Source: CADEDV01 sp036374495 (lineage in GTDB: Bacteria; Bacteroidota; Bacteroidia; Chitinophagales; Chitinophagaceae). From it: a DNA stretch of 11,615 nt. Position numbers and translations under genes: made by a program. Within the stretch, counting starts at the first letter, position 1. Each line of letters opens with the position of its first letter. The notes beneath the pieces are model-generated. The model did not search any database and was not told the origin of the DNA. It saw nothing but the letters and a program-made list of their open reading frames with translations. Where the stretch lies: NCBI GenBank assembly GCA_965652975.1, contig CBFGYO010000130.1, forward strand, positions 1 to 11,615, written 5' to 3'. Below are positions 7,152 through 11,615 of the stretch, piece after piece.

Positions 7152-9677
7152 ATGCGCACATTTTCGAAATATTTTTTTTGTGTTTTTTTAATCCTTAAAA
7201 CTTGTCCCACATTTGCACAGCAGCCAGAAGCCAATATTTGGTATTTTGGCCGCTTTATGGGGCTGGATTTCAGCAGTGGTGTACCAGTTCCTCTAAATGA
7301 TGGGAAATTGAATACCGATGAAGGTGTTGCAACCATCAGCGATGCAAATGGCAAACTTCTCTTCTATACCGACGGCAGCACCATCTATAATCGCTTACAC
7401 GGCGTAATGCCCAATGGAACAGGCTTATTTGGAAATTATTCTTCTACGCAATCCGCCGTTATCGTTCCAAAGATTGGTGACAACTCTAGATATTATGTAT
7501 TTACAGTGGATGCTACCGGCGGGCCACGGGGACTAACTTATTCCATCGTCAATATGACCCTGGACAATGGACGGGGAGATGTAGAAAGCAAGAATATTCC
7601 ACTGCAGCTTAATGTAACAGAAAAAGTAACTGCCGTCAGGCATTGCAATAACCGCGACATCTGGGTTCTCGCCCACGGCACAGGCTCGAATACTTATTAC
7701 GCTTTTCTTGTAACTACTGCAGGTATTATTTCAACCCCCGTTATTAGTAATACCGGTGCTATTTTACCTCTCACAGACTCAGCAACCTTAGGATATCTAA
7801 AGGCTTCACCAGATGGAAAACGCCTGGCTGCTGCCAACTGGACCATCAATGCTGAAGTAAGTGATTTCAACAACCAGACTGGTGTTGTTTCCAACACTTA
7901 TGATATATTTCTTCCTTCAGAAAAATATTTCTGGGCATATGGTATCGAGTTTTCATCAAACAGCCAGGTACTGTATACCACGGTTTTCTATACCGATCCG
8001 GCCAATGCACAGAAACGAAATGCATTGTTCCAGTTTGATCTGTCGCAGCCGACTCCTGCAGCAGTAAGAGCTTCGAGGTTCCAGGTAGCAGGCAACTCAG
8101 ACAATATCATAACCATGGGAGCACTACAGGTAGCTACCGATGGCAAAATGTACATGTCGATGAACGTGTACCAATATTTATCATGTGTCAATAATCCCAA
8201 CGTGCCTGGGGCAGGCTGTAATTTTACGCTGAAGGCTGTGCAGTTTTCGTTACCACAACAAAAATGTTCATGGGGTTTACCAACATTTGTTCAAAGCTAC
8301 TTTTACCCGACAGACAGTTTTACTTATGTGGTTAACTGCCCGGGGAATAAAGTGAATTTCAATTATGAACCGGCCTCCAACGTGCGTTCATTTAAATGGG
8401 ATTTTGGCGACCCGGCATCGGGAGCTAATAATTCATCTTCGCTTACCAATCCCGTGCATGATTTTTCGACAGCGGGAAATTATACCGTGCAGGTAATAAA
8501 ATTTACTGAGTGCGGTAGTGATACGCTGGTGCAGCAAGTTTCTACATATAACCAACAAATCAACCTGGGCAATGATACCACTGTGTGTAGTGGTACGGGA
8601 AGTATATTGTTACACGCAACTGTGCCTGGTAATATGAACCAATATTTATGGCAGGATGGAAGCACCGATTCTACATTGCGTGCTACAACTCCAGGGTTGT
8701 ATTGGGTAGAAGTACGTAATAGTTTTGGTTGTATCCGGCGGGATAGTATAAATGTCAACTTTCAATCTTTACCTGTTTTCAACCTGGGTGCGGATACATC
8801 ATTATGTGCAGCGCAAACTTTAACACTCAACGCTACAGTTGCAAATGCTACCCGCTATTTATGGAGCAATGGGACAACAGCGGCTTCCATCTCAGTATCG
8901 CAGGTGGGCACTTACTGGTGCGAAGTATTTAAAAATGGTTGCAGCTTCAGGGATAGCTTGCAGATCCTGTCTATAAAACCCAATGCAATTGTTGACCTGG
9001 GCAATGACCAGACATTATGCGAAGGAGTTACGGCTACACTGGATGCGAGTTTTCCTAATTCAACTTATTTATGGCAAAATGGGAGTACAAATGCAACATA
9101 TACTGTAAGCAATGCAGGTACTTATTCTGTTGAAGTGTCTTATAACGGTTGTAAAACGTCAGACACGGTTGTTTTTAATTATAATCCCAAGCCGCATTTT
9201 ACACTGGGGCCGGACCAGTATATCTGTCCGGGCAATACCATCACGCTGAAACCGGCTCTCGATCCAGGCTGGCAATTGCAATGGCAGGATGGAAGCTCTC
9301 ATTCAACTTTTTTACTTACTCAGCCTGGCAATTATTCTTTGATGGCGTCAAACAACTGCGGGGTAGCATCGGATGAAATAATGATTGGGAAAGGTACCTG
9401 TAAAGTTTTTGTTCCCACTGGTTTTACACCAAATAACGATGGCAAGAATGACAAATTCAAAGCGGTGGGTACAGAAAACGTGACATTGTATCACATGAAA
9501 GTGTTCAATCGTTGGGGTGAACTGGTTTTTGAAACAAATGATAAATTGATGGGATGGGATGGAAAATTCAAAGGTGTTAATTTATCAACAGATGTTTTTA
9601 TTTACCTGCTTCAATACAAAGAGATAAATTCTGATCAGCTTCAAATGCTAAAGGGCACAATGACATTGATCAGGTAA
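7152..9677 (+). CDS. T9SS type B secreted protein with PKD and Ig-like repeats
   Basis: 841-residue surface or secreted protein. A signal peptide (MRTFSKYFFCVFLILKTCPT, cleaved after FAQ near 23) precedes a propeller-like region of about 370 residues. It opens with NIWYFGRFMGLDFSSG (28-43) and LLFYTDGSTIYNR (69-81), a start seen in many large Bacteroidota proteins with gliding-motility-type C-termini. A PKD domain follows (about 400-465, FKWDFGDPASG). Then come four tandem Ig-like domains at 470-536, 543-606, 614-676 and 683-745, each opening LGxDxxxC. The sorting domain (750-841) has FVPTGFTPNNDGKNDKFK, VFNRWGELVF and a terminal KGTMTLIR, marking it as type B T9SS cargo. The start is supported by GAAGG eight bases upstream. 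No own PorP/SprF gene adjoins it; the nearest belongs to the divergent operon. No enzyme active site was recognised, and an adhesive or structural role is an inference from the domains. Confidence 0.9.
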   Translation: MRTFSKYFFCVFLILKTCPTFAQQPEANIWYFGRFMGLDFSSGVPVPLNDGKLNTDEGVATISDANGKLLFYTDGSTIYNRLHGVMPNGTGLFGNYSSTQSAVIVPKIGDNSRYYVFTVDATGGPRGLTYSIVNMTLDNGRGDVESKNIPLQLNVTEKVTAVRHCNNRDIWVLAHGTGSNTYYAFLVTTAGIISTPVISNTGAILPLTDSATLGYLKASPDGKRLAAANWTINAEVSDFNNQTGVVSNTYDIFLPSEKYFWAYGIEFSSNSQVLYTTVFYTDPANAQKRNALFQFDLSQPTPAAVRASRFQVAGNSDNIITMGALQVATDGKMYMSMNVYQYLSCVNNPNVPGAGCNFTLKAVQFSLPQQKCSWGLPTFVQSYFYPTDSFTYVVNCPGNKVNFNYEPASNVRSFKWDFGDPASGANNSSSLTNPVHDFSTAGNYTVQVIKFTECGSDTLVQQVSTYNQQINLGNDTTVCSGTGSILLHATVPGNMNQYLWQDGSTDSTLRATTPGLYWVEVRNSFGCIRRDSINVNFQSLPVFNLGADTSLCAAQTLTLNATVANATRYLWSNGTTAASISVSQVGTYWCEVFKNGCSFRDSLQILSIKPNAIVDLGNDQTLCEGVTATLDASFPNSTYLWQNGSTNATYTVSNAGTYSVEVSYNGCKTSDTVVFNYNPKPHFTLGPDQYICPGNTITLKPALDPGWQLQWQDGSSHSTFLLTQPGNYSLMASNNCGVASDEIMIGKGTCKVFVPTGFTPNNDGKNDKFKAVGTENVTLYHMKVFNRWGELVFETNDKLMGWDGKFKGVNLSTDVFIYLLQYKEINSDQLQMLKGTMTLIR
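8559..9386 (+). repeat. four tandem Ig-like domain repeats within the secreted protein
   Basis: Four units of about 63 to 67 residues (spaced about 70 apart) repeat in residues 470-745 of the second type B protein. Each has LGNDTTVC, LGADTSLC, LGNDQTLC or LGPDQYIC at its start, a central YLWQDGS, YLWSNGT, YLWQNGS or LQWQDGS strand, and a second Cys near its end. The Cys pairs are 479/527, 552/597, 623/667 and 692/736, with spacings of 48, 45, 44 and 44, consistent with one disulfide per domain. The units have diverged at DNA level, so recent expansion is unlikely. Confidence 0.8.
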
Positions 9678-9743
9678 ATATGATCGAAATAATTCTACAG
9701 TTAATTTTGTCTAATTGAATAATTTAGTAGTATAAACTTACGA

Positions 9744-10355
9744 ATGCAACCAACGATTTTAATAGCAGATGATCACAGTATGGTTCGCACTGGATTGAAA
9801 TTGATGATACAGTTGCATCTTGGGTACACCGATATCCAGGAAGTAGTAAGTTGCAACGAGTTGATGAAAGAACTGGTGAAAAGGAAATTCACGCACCTCG
9901 TGCTGGATATTATCCTTGCTGATGGCAGCACGCTTGAAGTAATTCCCAATATCCGTCGAGTATACCCGGATCTGCAAATAATGATGTTTTCCATGCAGCC
10001 GGCCGAAATTTATGGCGAGGCGCTGAAGCAATACGGCATTACGCACTATCTTTCAAAATCGGCGGGCGAAGAAGAGATCACCCAGTATTTGCGCCGTTTT
10101 TTTCGCAATGAAAAGCAATCGGCACGCCCATCTGCTCTTCAGAATATTGAGAATCCCTTTTCACATCTTGCGCCCCGGGAATTAGAGATACTCCACTACG
10201 TTTTGCAGGGAATTGGCACCAAGGCGATTGCCGAGACGCTCAACCTGAAGATGAATACAGTATCGACTATCAAAACACGCATTTATGAAAAAACAAATGC
10301 GGGTAATATCAAGGAACTAATAGAGCTGGCCACCCTATACAATGTGAATTATTGA
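9744..10355 (+). CDS. NarL/LuxR-type response regulator transcription factor
   Basis: 203-residue two-component response regulator. The receiver domain (residues 3-120) keeps all the phosphorylation residues: the acidic pair Asp9-Asp10 in LIADDHS, phosphoacceptor Asp55 in LVLDIIL, Ser83 as the switch hydroxyl in MMFSMQP, and Lys105 in YLSKSAG. After a linker (121-140) the LuxR-type helix-turn-helix runs from 141 to 200 (LAPRELEILHYVLQGIGTKA, then AETLNLKMNTVSTIKTRIYE). Length and layout are typical for the family. The start is ATG 9744, with no clear Shine-Dalgarno site. The preceding 66-base gap shows no convincing promoter or terminator, so read-through from the secreted protein gene cannot be excluded. 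The sensor gene follows after 36 bases, so the two are probably co-transcribed and act as a pair. The regulated genes are unknown; the neighbouring surface proteins are plausible targets, without direct evidence. Confidence 0.93.
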   Translation: MQPTILIADDHSMVRTGLKLMIQLHLGYTDIQEVVSCNELMKELVKRKFTHLVLDIILADGSTLEVIPNIRRVYPDLQIMMFSMQPAEIYGEALKQYGITHYLSKSAGEEEITQYLRRFFRNEKQSARPSALQNIENPFSHLAPRELEILHYVLQGIGTKAIAETLNLKMNTVSTIKTRIYEKTNAGNIKELIELATLYNVNY

Positions 10356-10391
10356 GCAGGAAAGAGTAATTTGTCGTGACTACTGGTTACA

Positions 10392-11615
10392 ATGAAAAGC
10401 TGGATCCTTTATTTAGTGCTTGCACTAGCAGGCAGTACAACAATTGCGCAGGAGCCTGCACAATACTACGCGCGCACTTACACTACCGACAATGGTTTGC
10501 CTTCGAACGGTATTAAAGGGTTGCAATGGGACGAAGCCACAGGATTTTTATGGATTGCGACAGAAGCAGGTATCTGTCGATTCAACGGGTTTGATTTCAG
10601 GATCTACTCAAAAGATAACACGCCTTTTATTGGATCGGAGAGAATGCAGTTTATCGTGCGCAACAATGCAGGGAAGATCTATGCGGTGGATCAATCAGGT
10701 ATTATTATGACTGTTTCTGGAAACAGTTTGCTGTTTTCCGAAAAACTACGAGCACCTGCTCCCGGTAGCTTCGATAAGTTGTTCGCTATTGGCGTTTCGG
10801 ATACTTTATTTCATTCCAAAAAGGATTTGAAAGACAAGCATCCATTCACATTATTATTTAATCCAGTATTGCCGGTAAACGATACTTCCTGTTATATAAT
10901 TTTTGATAATCAGATTTTTTACTATTCTGCCAGTCATCATGTGGCCCAGCGCTATCCCGATACCACCGTTCGTGGACTATATGGATTTAAACTAGGCCGC
11001 GAAATCTTCTATATAGATGAAGAAATGCAGATTCATGATTTGAATGAAAATCCATCACACAACCAGCAGATCCCCGTAGTAAATGATGACAATGTTCCTT
11101 TTGTTCACCTCGATCGAAACGCTCGGGTGTACTGGTCCACTGGTATGAAAAATCCGATCATTATTAAAGGAAAGAACGCATGGATCCTATCCCGGTTTGG
11201 TAATAAAATTAAAGCATCCCTGATCTGGTCGGATATTCCAACTCGTGAGGTAATTGATTACGTTCAGTATAGCCCGGAAAAAAATCTTTTATTTCTTGGT
11301 ACGCAGTCGAAGGGAATAATTATTATGAATCGCAACCGTGTGGATGCGATGAAGTATAAAAATGCGAATGCTGGGGAACAAACGGCTTATTATTCACAAG
11401 TGCGCTTGCCTGATGGTAATGTCCTTACAGGCGAAGGTCATGTAATAGGACGGCATACTAGTGCAAGTCCCAATTCCCTGCCCATCGAAGGAAAATTTGG
11501 AAACCTGGTAAGCAGCTCGGGCGATTCAGTTATTTGGTACTCCAAAGGGAGCTCCGTTGCTGGTACACATTTGTTGTATAGTTACAATGTATTATCAGGA
11601 AGAACTACTGAATAC
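10392..11615 (+). CDS. two-component-regulator propeller sensor protein, N-terminal part
   Basis: Incomplete at the right edge: 408 codons are open from ATG 10392 to the last base with no stop. A signal peptide (MKSWILYLVLALAGSTTIAQ, cut after residue 20) puts the next region outside the cytoplasmic membrane. Residues 29-73 hold a classic regulator-propeller blade: YTTDNGLPSNGIKGLQW, then GFLWIATEAGICRFNGFDF. A later weaker blade is seen around 298-315 (LLFLGTQSKGIIIMNR). Proteins that begin this way in Bacteroidota normally carry two propellers, a Y_Y_Y domain, a transmembrane helix and then a histidine kinase or HTH domain, all beyond this window. Its position 36 bases after a response regulator gene suggests it is the cognate sensor kinase, but the kinase part cannot be seen. 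The purine-rich stretch AGCAGGAAAGAG lies about 25 bases upstream, too far for a standard ribosome site. Confidence 0.85.
   Translation, partial: MKSWILYLVLALAGSTTIAQEPAQYYARTYTTDNGLPSNGIKGLQWDEATGFLWIATEAGICRFNGFDFRIYSKDNTPFIGSERMQFIVRNNAGKIYAVDQSGIIMTVSGNSLLFSEKLRAPAPGSFDKLFAIGVSDTLFHSKKDLKDKHPFTLLFNPVLPVNDTSCYIIFDNQIFYYSASHHVAQRYPDTTVRGLYGFKLGREIFYIDEEMQIHDLNENPSHNQQIPVVNDDNVPFVHLDRNARVYWSTGMKNPIIIKGKNAWILSRFGNKIKASLIWSDIPTREVIDYVQYSPEKNLLFLGTQSKGIIIMNRNRVDAMKYKNANAGEQTAYYSQVRLPDGNVLTGEGHVIGRHTSASPNSLPIEGKFGNLVSSSGDSVIWYSKGSSVAGTHLLYSYNVLSGRTTEY

Noticed and set aside
7148..7354. A 68-codon minus-strand frame overlapping the start of the second cargo gene.
   Set aside because: It is antisense to a well-supported signal peptide and propeller start, and has no features of its own.
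9707..9740. A possible promoter before the response regulator (TTG at 9707-9709 and TAAACTTA at 9733-9740).
   Set aside because: The -7 element matches only four of six consensus bases, the spacing is at the upper limit, and the start would fall on or after the ATG.
10444..10710. An 88-codon plus-strand frame inside the sensor gene.
   Set aside because: It is out of frame with the 408-codon open frame that has a signal peptide and a clear regulator-propeller motif.

Overview
The window looks like a chromosomal stretch of a Bacteroidota bacterium, probably of the Chitinophagaceae or a close relative. The evidence is two proteins ending in the gliding-motility-associated (type B) C-terminal sorting domain of the type IX secretion system (T9SS), a PorP/SprF-family outer membrane protein, a sensor with a two-component-regulator propeller, moderate GC, and few Shine-Dalgarno sites alongside TAnnTTTG-like promoter elements. 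Family assignments come from motifs read in the translations; no database search was possible.

Left part (1-2649). A possible divergent gene start lies at the extreme left edge on the minus strand. Next, on the plus strand, is a lipoprotein of the formylglycine-generating enzyme (FGE/SUMF1) family that keeps the Cys-x4-Cys active-site pair. After a 94-base gap with a small hairpin and a candidate promoter comes an outer membrane beta-barrel with an Omp85/BamA-like C-terminal half and no POTRA region.

Middle (2650-7056). A 177-base convergent gap holds a perfect 23-bp inverted repeat around a 78-base centre and a strong minus-strand terminator with a UUCG loop. That terminator ends a two-gene minus-strand operon: a large secreted protein (YCF48/BNR-type propeller, SprB-like repeat, Ig-like domains, type B sorting domain) followed 18 bases later by its likely PorP/SprF partner. 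The order resembles sprB-sprF of Flavobacterium johnsoniae.

Right part (7057-11615). Divergent from that operon is a second type B secreted protein with an N-terminal propeller-like region, a PKD domain and four tandem Ig-like domains, each with a conserved cysteine pair. The shared upstream region contains a 16-base dyad. Further right are a NarL/LuxR-type response regulator and, 36 bases later, the first 408 codons of a propeller-type sensor that runs off the window. These two probably form a two-component pair.

Overall this is a cell-envelope and surface-protein locus. The parts are of known kinds. The points most worth a second look are the inverted-repeat element, the apparently competent exported FGE with no sulfatase in view, and the cargo-PorP pairing beside a two-component system.
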